DNA from: Hyphomicrobium sp. D-2
Lineage (GTDB): Bacteria > Pseudomonadota > Alphaproteobacteria > Rhizobiales > Hyphomicrobiaceae
NCBI RefSeq assembly: GCF_029872155.1
Contig: NZ_JARXLA010000008.1
Span: 560,501-624,500, forward strand
DNA length: 64,000 nt
Direction of reading: 5' to 3'
This document shows positions 34,333-41,318 of this stretch, piece after piece. The notes under the pieces were generated by a model. The model searched no databases. It saw only the letters and a program-made list of their open reading frames with translations, and was not told the origin of the DNA. The position numbers and the translations under genes were made by a program. Numbering within the stretch: position 1 is the first letter of the stretch; the number at the start of each line of letters is the position of its first letter.

Positions 34333-35286
34333 TTAGCGGGGCAACGCCAGCGTCAGCCACGGGCCAACTTCGACGATGCGGGTCGGCAGGATTTCGCCAA
34401 GACGCTCGATCACTTCGTCGAGCCGATCAATTTCCGCGATGACAGTAACGGGCTGTTGAGCCAGCTCCTCACCGACAACGATCAGTCTGCCCTTGCGCCA
34501 ACGGTTGATGGTTGCCGCCACATGACCAAATGGCGCGTGGGTGAATACTAGTCGGCCTTCTCGCCAGGCGAGATCATTACGCGTATCGGCAATCTCCGGT
34601 GTGCTGATGCGCTGGCCAGAGAACGTTGCGCGATGCCCGGCGGTGATTTCGACGTTGCTCGCGCCGGAGCTGAGCCGTACCGCGTGCTCGGTCACAATAA
34701 CGCGGACGTCCTGCGCCTCGCGCGAGACCGCGAACGAGGTTCCGAGCGCGCGGGCACTCGCCGCACCGGCATCGACGATAAACGGCCGTGTTGGGGCGGA
34801 TGCGACGTCGAAAAACGCTTCGCCCGCCAGAAGCATTACGCGCCGCACCTCAGGCGTGAAGACAACCGCGATCTGTGTCTGTGCGGCCAGTTCAACGTGT
34901 GAGCCATCGGCCAGCGTTATGGTCTTGCGTTGCCCGGTTGCGGTTTCAAAGTCCGGACGCGGCCCGGAGGGTGCAAAGCGCCACAGCAATCCGCCCGACG
35001 CTAGCAGTATCGCAGCCACCCCGAGCTGACGTCGCGTCACCTTCTTGGCCTTCAGCGTCTTGTCGTGTTCCTTGAGCACGGGGATTTCGCCCGCGCTGTC
35101 CCACAGCCGCTGGATGTCAGTATATGCGTCGGCATGGCGCGGGTCAGCGCTCAGCCAGGTACTGAAGGCGTCGCGATGGTTGCGTGACGGCTTGCCGTCG
35201 TTGAGCTTTGCGAACCAGGCAGCCGCCTCTTCGACAATACGAAGATAGTCGGCTTCCTCTTCCGTCTGCTGTCGATCCGCGCCCAT
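34333..35286 (-). CDS. fecR: FecR-type anti-sigma factor/transmembrane signal transducer
   Basis: A 317-residue protein. The cytosolic N-terminal DUF4880-like region (AAAWFAKLNDGKPSRNHRDA, FSTWLSADPRHADAY) binds the sigma factor. It is followed by KKVTRRQLGVAAILLASGGL, a single membrane segment preceded by twin Arg. The periplasmic FecR domain starts FETATGQRKTITLADGSHVE and includes LLAGEAFFDVA and a STN-contacting C-terminal part. The ATG at 35286 follows GGAAA; a GTG at 35301 is possible. It sits between fecI and the receptor, the classical order. Confidence 0.92.
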   Translation of the reverse strand: MGADRQQTEEEADYLRIVEEAAAWFAKLNDGKPSRNHRDAFSTWLSADPRHADAYTDIQRLWDSAGEIPVLKEHDKTLKAKKVTRRQLGVAAILLASGGLLWRFAPSGPRPDFETATGQRKTITLADGSHVELAAQTQIAVVFTPEVRRVMLLAGEAFFDVASAPTRPFIVDAGAASARALGTSFAVSREAQDVRVIVTEHAVRLSSGASNVEITAGHRATFSGQRISTPEIADTRNDLAWREGRLVFTHAPFGHVAATINRWRKGRLIVVGEELAQQPVTVIAEIDRLDEVIERLGEILPTRIVEVGPWLTLALPR

Positions 35287-35396
35287 GCTTTCCGTATCCA
35301 CGCCCCGATGATCGGTGCGGTGTCCCTACCGTCTATGACAATCGAGCCGAACGGAATTCTGAGCCCGCGACGGAAATAAAATTCATGCCGAAATAT

Positions 35397-35900
35397 TCAG
35401 GCAGCCTGTGCATCGAGACGCAGCTTCAGCCGCACAAGGATGCGGGTCATGTGCGCATAGGCGGTCTGCTGCGGAATTTGCAGCGTCTTGCCGATGTCGG
35501 CGAAAGTTCGGCCTTCGATGCGCGACAGCAGGAAGATCTGCTGCTGTATTGGCGTCAGCTCAGAAAAGAACGCATTCAGCAGCCGCAATTCCTGCCGGCA
35601 GATGGCAATCCGTTCCGGTGAGGGCTGCTCGTCGGCAAGCTCAAGTAGAGCTGCTTCGGGATCTTCCACGAACGGGATGATCTGCTGGCGCCGGTTGTGA
35701 TTGATCGCGGCGTTGCGGGCGATGCGGAAGAGATATGCGGAGGCATTGTCTATCTGCGCGCCGGGCGGCGTGGCCATCATGCGTGTGAACGCATCCTGGG
35801 TAAAATCAGCGGCCAGATCAGCCGACGTTCCACGTCGCTGGAGATAGCGCGTGATGTCCTTGGCATGCGCCTTGAACAAGCTATGAAAATCCCACGCCAA
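35397..35900 (-). CDS. fecI: FecI-type ECF RNA polymerase sigma factor
   Basis: A 167-residue ECF sigma factor. Region 2 has SADLAADFTQDAFTRMMATP and AYLFRIARNAAINHNRR; region 4 has ELTPIQQQIFLLSRIEGRTF followed by ADIGKTLQIPQQTAYAHMTR. It should transcribe the receptor gene when FecR releases it. No ATG precedes region 2. I chose the TTG at 35900 because AGGAG lies 9 nt upstream; a TTG at 35933 would add 11 residues. A candidate Irr site lies about 100 bp upstream. Confidence 0.9.
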   Translation of the reverse strand: MAWDFHSLFKAHAKDITRYLQRRGTSADLAADFTQDAFTRMMATPPGAQIDNASAYLFRIARNAAINHNRRQQIIPFVEDPEAALLELADEQPSPERIAICRQELRLLNAFFSELTPIQQQIFLLSRIEGRTFADIGKTLQIPQQTAYAHMTRILVRLKLRLDAQAA

Positions 35901-35995
35901 CGCAACTCGCTCCTGCAAACACCGGATGTGCAAACGGCATCTCGACGATGTTTCTGACTGCTAGCGTGGTGCAGAAAGGCAAGCAAGTGGAGCAG

Positions 35996-36012
35996 TTTAG
36001 ACCACTTCTAGC
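35996..36012. promoter_or_regulatory. Irr/ICE-like iron control element upstream of fecI (candidate)
   Basis: TTTAGACCACTTCTAGC matches 11 of 14 informative positions of the ICE pattern TTTAGAA-N3-TTCTAAA recognised by Irr in rhizobia. It lies in the fecI promoter region, so iron status could gate the signalling system. Consensus quoted from memory. Confidence 0.4.
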
Positions 36013-36253
36013 TGTGCCCGGAGCGACTGCTGCAAAACATTACACGAAAAATCATGTTTTTGTTGTCTGGCGGAGAGTTAGCGCGCCTAACATCTGTGTT
36101 TGGATGCAAATCCGGCGCATGCAAATCTTCCGAAACTGTGGCGAGCTTGCATCGTCGGTACTGGCGCCGCATGGCACTGCTATAGATCGAGCGCCGATAG
36201 CTGCCCGCTCCGTGAGGAGCAGGAGCATACACCTCTGCTCCACTAAACCAGCG

Positions 36254-36286
36254 TCGGCGGCCGGCCGCCCGGAGGGCAGTCGCCGA
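36254..36286. repeat. REP-like covarying hairpin repeat, copy 2
   Basis: Same architecture as copy 1 in the reverse orientation: outer stem TCGGCG/CGCCGA (36254-36259 with 36281-36286), inner arms GCCC/GGGC, loop GGA (TCC on the other strand). It lies in the gap between the fecI promoter and tlpA, 68 bp from copy 3. Apart from the repeats and the Irr-like site, the 464-bp gap 35901-36364 shows no gene. Confidence 0.75.
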
Positions 36287-36321
36287 TGTCTCTGCGCCGA
36301 CGGACGAGCGGGGTTAGATCC

Positions 36322-36362
36322 GGCGTCGGTGGCCGGCTGCCCGGAGGGCAGTCACCGACGCC
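36322..36362. repeat. REP-like covarying hairpin repeat, copy 3
   Basis: Reverse orientation; perfect 10-bp outer stem (36322-36331 with 36353-36362), inner arms GCCC/GGGC with loop GGA, and the invariant GCCGGCT on the left. It ends 2 bp from the tlpA stop codon, so it may act as its 3' end structure. Confidence 0.8.
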
Positions 36363-36364
36363 AA

Positions 36365-37042
36365 CTAAAAAATAAACTTCTCGATCAGGCGGCGCGCGTC
36401 GGCGCTGTCCCATTCCGCCGGGCCGATCAGGCGCCCGATCTCCTTGCCTTCGGCATTGATCAGCAGCGTCGTCGGCATGCCGATCACGCCCAACCGGGTG
36501 CCTTCCTTCGCGCTCGGGTCGGCGAAGGGCTTGAGGCTGGTCGCGCCAATGTCGTCGAGAAACTTTTTCGCGCCTTCAACGCCCGACTTATCGATCGACA
36601 GCGCCACCACCTGAAACTTGTCCGAGCCGAGCTCGGTTTCCAGCTTCGCCAGCGCCGGCATTTCCTCGCGGCACGGCGCGCACCAGGTGGCCCACAGATT
36701 GAGCAATACAACCTTGCCCTTGAACGCGGACAGGTTCGTCGCAGTGCCGTCCGGTGTCAGGAACGCCACGTCGGTCAGGTCTGCGGGCGTCTTCTTGAAG
36801 ACGAATGTCGCCATTTTGCCGGTAGCGAGCGCCCTGGCGCTGTCGTCCGGCGCAGCATCGGCGGCAGCCCCGTTTGTGACGGAATTTGACGCCGCTGAGG
36901 GCGAAGAAGCCGCAGGCGTTTGATTGTCAGAGACGGCCAACGTGACGTATACCGCCGCGAAGGCGGCCAGCGCAGAGAGCGCGGCAGCCCAGATGTATGT
37001 CGAGGGGTGGTCGGGCTTTTTCTTCTGCGGCCGCTTGCTCAT
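36365..37042 (-). CDS. tlpA: TlpA-type membrane-anchored thiol:disulfide oxidoreductase
   Basis: A 225-residue protein. A basic N-terminus ([14 protein letters not shown]) precedes one membrane helix ([20 protein letters not shown]), a Ala/Ser-rich linker, and a periplasmic thioredoxin domain with the active site [15 protein letters not shown] and cis-Pro region [12 protein letters not shown]. TlpA reduces Cys residues of cytochrome oxidase and copper chaperones. It is divergent from argH, an arrangement often seen in Rhizobiales. Confidence 0.92.
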   Translation of the reverse strand: MSKRPQKKKPDHPSTYIWAAALSALAAFAAVYVTLAVSDNQTPAASSPSAASNSVTNGAAADAAPDDSARALATGKMATFVFKKTPADLTDVAFLTPDGTATNLSAFKGKVVLLNLWATWCAPCREEMPALAKLETELGSDKFQVVALSIDKSGVEGAKKFLDDIGATSLKPFADPSAKEGTRLGVIGMPTTLLINAEGKEIGRLIGPAEWDSADARRLIEKFIF

Positions 37043-37098
37043 TCTTTTTCCTTATGCCGATCCAATCGGTCTGCCGCCTGTACGGAGCTCGAAACGCC

Positions 37099-38508
37099 GT
37101 GACGGACAAGCCAGCTAATAGCATGTGGGGTGGCCGGTTTTCAGCCTCTCCGGCTGAGATCATGGAGGAGATTAACGCCTCCATCGGCTTCGACAAGCGA
37201 CTAGCCCCGCAGGATATTGCCGCCTCGAAGGCGCACGCCGCGATGCTGGCCGAAACGGGCATCATTGAAAAAGCCGATGCCGCCGCCATCATCGAAGGCC
37301 TCGATAAGGTGGGGGCCGAGATCGCCGAGGGCAAGTTTGCCTTCTCGCGGGCGCTGGAAGACGTGCACATGAACGTCGAAAGCCGCCTCAAGGAGCTGAT
37401 CGGCACGCCGGCGGGACGCCTGCACACTGCGCGTTCGCGCAACGATCAGGTGGCGACAGATTTCAAACTGTATGTCCGCGACCGCATCGACGCCCTGAGC
37501 ACGGCGCTGGCGATGCTGCAACTTGCCATGGTGCGCAAGGCGGAGGAGCACGCCGCCACGGTGATGCCGGGCTTCACGCATCTGCAGCCGGCGCAGCCGG
37601 TCACGTTCGGCCATCACATGCTGGCCTATGTCGAAATGCTGGGCCGCGACCGCGGCCGCCTCGCCGATGCCCGCGCACGCCTTAATGAATGTCCGCTCGG
37701 TGCGGCCGCGCTGGCTGGCACATCGTTCCCGATCAACCGGTATCTGACGGCTGAAACGCTCGGCTTTTCGAAGCCGACCGACAATTCGCTGGATAGCGTG
37801 TCGGATCGCGATTTCATCCTCGAAACGCTGGCCGCCGCCTCCATCTGCGCCGTGCATCTGTCGCGCTTCGCCGAGGAAATCGTGCTGTGGTCGACGCCGC
37901 AGTTCGGCTTCATCAAGCTGTCGGACAAGTTCACGACCGGCTCGTCGATCATGCCGCAGAAGCGCAATCCGGACGCCGCCGAGCTTACGCGCGCCAAGGT
38001 TGGCCGCATCGCCGGCGCCTTCCAGAGCCTGCTGATGGTGATGAAGGGCCTGCCGCTGGCCTACTCCAAGGACATGCAGGAAGATAAAGAGGTCGCGTTT
38101 GACGCCCTCGATAGCCTGACGCTGGCCATCGCGGCCACGACGGGTATGGTGGACGACATGCAACCTCAGCCCGCAACACTGCTGGCGGCGGCGGGCAGCG
38201 GCTATTCCACCGCCACCGATCTGGCCGACTGGCTGGTGCGCGTGCTCAAGATGCCGTTCCGCGATGCGCACCACGTCACCGGCCGCATCGTTGCGGCGGC
38301 GGAAGCGCAAAACTTGCCGTTGGATAAGTTGCCACTGGCTGACATGCAGGCCGTCGAGCCGCGCATAACTGCCGACGTTCTAACGGTTTTAAGCCCCGAG
38401 CAGTCGGTGGAGAGCCGGGTCAGCCATGGTGGAACCGCGCCACAGAACGTTGTGAAAATGGCGGCTGGCTGGCGGAAGCGGTTGGAAAGCGACCAGCCGA
38501 AGGGCTAG
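37099..38508 (+). CDS. argH: argininosuccinate lyase
   Basis: A 469-residue lyase of the last step of arginine synthesis. It begins [20 protein letters not shown] after a short leader. [20 protein letters not shown] and [20 protein letters not shown] carry active-site residues, and the superfamily signature [12 protein letters not shown] contains the flexible loop Ser. The start is uncertain: GTG 37099 gives a near-usual length, ATG 37123 would begin at MWGGRF, and ATG 37054 would add 15 residues. Confidence 0.95.
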   Translation: MTDKPANSMWGGRFSASPAEIMEEINASIGFDKRLAPQDIAASKAHAAMLAETGIIEKADAAAIIEGLDKVGAEIAEGKFAFSRALEDVHMNVESRLKELIGTPAGRLHTARSRNDQVATDFKLYVRDRIDALSTALAMLQLAMVRKAEEHAATVMPGFTHLQPAQPVTFGHHMLAYVEMLGRDRGRLADARARLNECPLGAAALAGTSFPINRYLTAETLGFSKPTDNSLDSVSDRDFILETLAAASICAVHLSRFAEEIVLWSTPQFGFIKLSDKFTTGSSIMPQKRNPDAAELTRAKVGRIAGAFQSLLMVMKGLPLAYSKDMQEDKEVAFDALDSLTLAIAATTGMVDDMQPQPATLLAAAGSGYSTATDLADWLVRVLKMPFRDAHHVTGRIVAAAEAQNLPLDKLPLADMQAVEPRITADVLTVLSPEQSVESRVSHGGTAPQNVVKMAAGWRKRLESDQPKG

Positions 38509-38584
38509 ATTAGGCAATGTGTGGCTGCACCCCATCGGTGGGGCCTGTAGCTGCTGAACTTTCCGCGTGGGACAGGTCGGGGAT

Positions 38585-38806
38585 ATGCGCGTATCGATGA
38601 CACCCAAGGCAACGCTTGCCGCATTGCTGGCGGCCGGGCTGTGCCTCGGGCTGGGCGGCTGCGGTGTCCGTGGCTCGCTTGATCCGCCGCCTTCAGCCGC
38701 CGCTGCCGGCACCGCCCGTTCGGCTGAAGCTTCGGGCACGCAGCCAGAGTCCGTCGCGCCGGAGAAGCCACACGAGGGCTTCGTGCTGGATCCGTTGCTG
38801 CGCTAA
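38585..38806 (+). CDS. lptM: LptM-like small lipoprotein
   Basis: A 73-residue lipoprotein. The signal sequence TLAALLAAGLCLGLGGCG ends in the lipobox LGGC. The mature part is short, Ala/Pro-rich and ends EGFVLDPLLR. A small lipoprotein between argH and lysA is typical of this clade. LptM in E. coli assists assembly of the LPS translocon LptD. The start is at 38585; an in-frame GTG/ATG start at 38567 would add six residues. Confidence 0.8.
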   Translation: MRVSMTPKATLAALLAAGLCLGLGGCGVRGSLDPPPSAAAAGTARSAEASGTQPESVAPEKPHEGFVLDPLLR

Positions 38807-38863
38807 CGCGTGATCGCTTCGGGACGGACGCGCGTCGCAGACCACCTGCCCGCCTCCTCCAAG

Positions 38864-38901
38864 CGTCCTGACGGCGCAGTCCGGCATCCACGCCAGTCAC
38901 G
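38864..38901. repeat. degraded CATCCCGACGCAGGTC-type repeat, copy 3
   Basis: The segment containing GCGCAGTCCGG and CATCCACGCCAGTCACGC resembles the repeats at 30731 and 44157 with several substitutions. Low confidence because of divergence. Confidence 0.35.
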
Positions 38902-38915
38902 CTATCGCTTTCGCC

Positions 38916-38945
38916 GACGACTCCGCTGTTTGGAGCCGGGCGCGG
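38916..38945. repeat. degraded REP-like hairpin repeat
   Basis: The ACT, arm, TGT loop, arm, AGCCGGG order is kept, but the inner arms (CCGC/TTGG) pair at only two positions, or three with a G-T, and the outer stem is broken. It reads as a decayed seventh member of the family. Confidence 0.45.
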
Positions 38946-38976
38946 GGCATGCCTGGCACCGCCAATCAGACAACTA

Positions 38977-39013
38977 GGGCCCTTCCGCGTTTCCACGAAA
39001 CGTTGAAAGGCCC
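38977..39013. repeat. palindromic repeat, second copy of the 14077 type
   Basis: GGGCC at 38977-38981 pairs with GGCCC at 39009-39013, and CGTTTC at 38988-38993 with GAAACG at 38997-39002. It shares CCGCG...ACGAAACG...GAAAGGC with 14077-14115. The outer pairs differ (AGAGCC versus GGGCC) but still pair, which points to a conserved secondary structure. Confidence 0.6.
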
Positions 39014-39029
39014 AACATTGCGCCCCGCC

Positions 39030-39713
39030 CTAGCGGCGCAATTCGATGATATCGACAGTCACCACTTCCGGCCCGCTCGGAAACATCGACAGCGCCGGGT
39101 AGGCGGTCGAACTTACCTGCCAGCCCCGATCGATCATCTGCTGCCTAAACAGCGGCGTGTCCTGCCGTCCCGGATCGGCAAACAGGGCCCGTCCGCCCGC
39201 CGCCAGATTGCGTTCCAGGATGGCCGCCAGCGGGGCATGGGCCTGCCGCTCATAAATCACGTCCGAGCCGATGATCAGGTCGTAGCTGCGGCTATCGTTC
39301 CAGGCGTCCCAGTTGGCCAGCGCCAGTTCAATGCCGCTGACCCCGTTCGTCGCCGCATTCAACCGGCACAGATCCAGCGCTTCGGTGATGTGGTCGGTCT
39401 GCCGCACCGGGTCAGCGCCCAGATGACGGGCCACGATGCCCGGCAGGCCAACGCCTGCGCCCAACTCCAGCACCGACTGGCCTGCGAAGCCGTTTTTATC
39501 CTCAGTCAGAGCCTGGGCCAGAGCGCAGGCGGATTCCCACAGCAGCAGCCCGAACGGAAATGCTACGAAATCGTCCGAGACAGCCAGCAGCGATGCATGG
39601 TCCTCCGCCGCATGGACGTTCCAGGTCCGGCCACCGATCTCGAAGTTGAAAACCTTCAGCGGCACCCCGGCGATTTCGGTTGGCGGCGGCTGTGTGGCAC
39701 CCGTTATCGGCAT
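39030..39713 (-). CDS. class I SAM methyltransferase, METTL/ETFB-lysine-type
   Basis: A 227-residue Rossmann methyltransferase related to the eukaryotic Methyltransf_16 group. FAFPFGLLLWESACALAQAL matches the E/DFW-type entry to that group (LLLWES). Motif I is VLELGAGVGLPGIVARHLGA, and SYDLIIGSDVIYERQAHAPL holds the post-I acidic motif. Relatives methylate lysine in protein substrates; the substrate here is unknown. It lies alone on the minus strand between lptM and lysA. The ATG at 39713 is preferred to the TTG at 39716. Confidence 0.88.
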   Translation of the reverse strand: MPITGATQPPPTEIAGVPLKVFNFEIGGRTWNVHAAEDHASLLAVSDDFVAFPFGLLLWESACALAQALTEDKNGFAGQSVLELGAGVGLPGIVARHLGADPVRQTDHITEALDLCRLNAATNGVSGIELALANWDAWNDSRSYDLIIGSDVIYERQAHAPLAAILERNLAAGGRALFADPGRQDTPLFRQQMIDRGWQVSSTAYPALSMFPSGPEVVTVDIIELRR

Positions 39714-39933
39714 CAAATCGGCCCGCCCTCTGTCGCTGTCCGTTGGCCCGCCATTGCATTCTCCCGTCGTCTGCCGCTATTAGCGGCGACGAATCCCTAG
39801 AGCACGATCGCGTGCAACCAAGCCGCGACGCCGCTCTAACTATCTGATGGGACCTATGATTCACGCTGCGGACTGATAGGGTTCGAGGCAATCATGGTCT
39901 AGTGCAGCCCGCTACATAACAAGAGATCCAGCC

Positions 39934-41205
39934 ATGCACCATTTCGAGTATCGCGACGGCGTGTTGCATGCCGAGGGCGTCAGCCTGGCGCGGATCGCAG
40001 AAGAGGTGGGCACGCCGTTCTACTGCTATTCGACCGCAACGCTGGAACGGCACTACCGCGTGCTCACGGAAGCCTTTGCCGGTCAGGACGCGCTCATCTG
40101 CTTTGCGGTCAAGGCCAACTCCAATCAGGCGGTGCTGGCAACGCTGGCCCGTCTCGGTGCGGGCATGGATGTGGTATCCGAGGGCGAGCTGCGCCGCGCG
40201 CTCAGCGTCGGCGTTCCCGCCTCGCGCATCATTTTCGCGGGCGTTGGCAAGACGCGGGCGGAGATGGCGTTCGCGCTGGAAGCCGGTATTCTCGGCTTCA
40301 ATGTTGAAAGCGAGCCTGAGTTGCGCGCGCTCAGCGAGGTGGCGACAGCGCTGGGTACAACAGCGCACGTAGCGCTGCGCATCAATCCCGATGTCGACGC
40401 CAAAACCCACGCCAAGATTTCCACCGGCAAGGCAGAAAACAAGTTCGGCATCCCCTACGCTCAGGCGCGCCAGCTTTATGCCGAAGCCGCAAGCCTGCCG
40501 GGCATCGCCGCCACCGGCGTTCACATGCACATCGGCAGCCAGATTACGCAGCTCGATCCGTTCCGCAACGCATTCCGCCTCATGCGCGAACTGGCTGAAA
40601 AGCTCATCGCCGATGGCCACAAGCTGCAGCACTTGGATATCGGCGGCGGTCTCGGCGTGCCGTATGTTTCCGAGGGCGAGGTTGCGCCGCCGCCGTCGGC
40701 CTATGCTGAGATCGTGCGCGAAGAACTGGCCGGGCTTGGCCTCAAGATCGTGATGGAGCCGGGGCGGGTCATCGCGGGCAATGCGGGCGTGCTCGTCACG
40801 CAGGTGGTCTACTGCAAGGAGGGCGTCGACAAGACCTTCACCGTCGTCGATGCCGCCATGAACGATCTCATCCGCCCCACGCTGTATGAGGCGCTGCACG
40901 AGATCTGGCCGGTTGTGGAAGACAAGCTTTCGATGCCGCCGGTGGTGCAGGACATCGTCGGTCCCGTGTGCGAAACCGGCGACTATCTGGCGCTCGACCG
41001 CAAGCTGCCGCCGCTGTCTTCCGGCGACCTGATCGCGGTTATGACGGCCGGTGCCTATGGCGCAGTCATGTCCTCCAGCTACAACACCCGCCCGCTGGTG
41101 CCGGAGGTTCTGGTGCACGGCGATGCCTATGCTGTAGTGCGCCCACGTTTCGGCATCGACCAGCTCATCGGGCTGGATAAGCTGCCGGATTGGCTGGATA
41201 ATTAG
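39934..41205 (+). CDS. lysA: diaminopimelate decarboxylase
   Basis: A 423-residue PLP enzyme that makes lysine from meso-diaminopimelate. K60 in ICFAVKANSNQAVL is the PLP lysine. GVHMHIGSQI, HLDIGGGLGVPY and the EPGR motif (VMEPGRVIAGNAG) bind PLP, and GPVCETGDYLA carries the Cys from the second subunit. YNTRPLVPEVLVHGD closes the C-terminal barrel. The neighbourhood with argH and the TIGR02302 gene is conserved in alphaproteobacteria. Confidence 0.96.
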   Translation: MHHFEYRDGVLHAEGVSLARIAEEVGTPFYCYSTATLERHYRVLTEAFAGQDALICFAVKANSNQAVLATLARLGAGMDVVSEGELRRALSVGVPASRIIFAGVGKTRAEMAFALEAGILGFNVESEPELRALSEVATALGTTAHVALRINPDVDAKTHAKISTGKAENKFGIPYAQARQLYAEAASLPGIAATGVHMHIGSQITQLDPFRNAFRLMRELAEKLIADGHKLQHLDIGGGLGVPYVSEGEVAPPPSAYAEIVREELAGLGLKIVMEPGRVIAGNAGVLVTQVVYCKEGVDKTFTVVDAAMNDLIRPTLYEALHEIWPVVEDKLSMPPVVQDIVGPVCETGDYLALDRKLPPLSSGDLIAVMTAGAYGAVMSSSYNTRPLVPEVLVHGDAYAVVRPRFGIDQLIGLDKLPDWLDN

Positions 41206-41318
41206 AAACGCGAACCGCTGCTCCTGCGGTCATTTCGTGCCCAGAATGACGAAAGTTTAATCATGCTGGCCCCACGCGCCCGCTAGGCCAAGGGCGCGGT
41301 TGCGGCTATCGTCAGGTC

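Noticed and set aside
35948-36889. 313-codon plus-strand frame across the fecI-tlpA gap
   Set aside because: It runs through two repeat copies and then antisense through tlpA; no start site or domain supports it.
39892-41118. 408-codon minus-strand frame over lysA
   Set aside because: Antisense shadow; lysA has all its active-site motifs.
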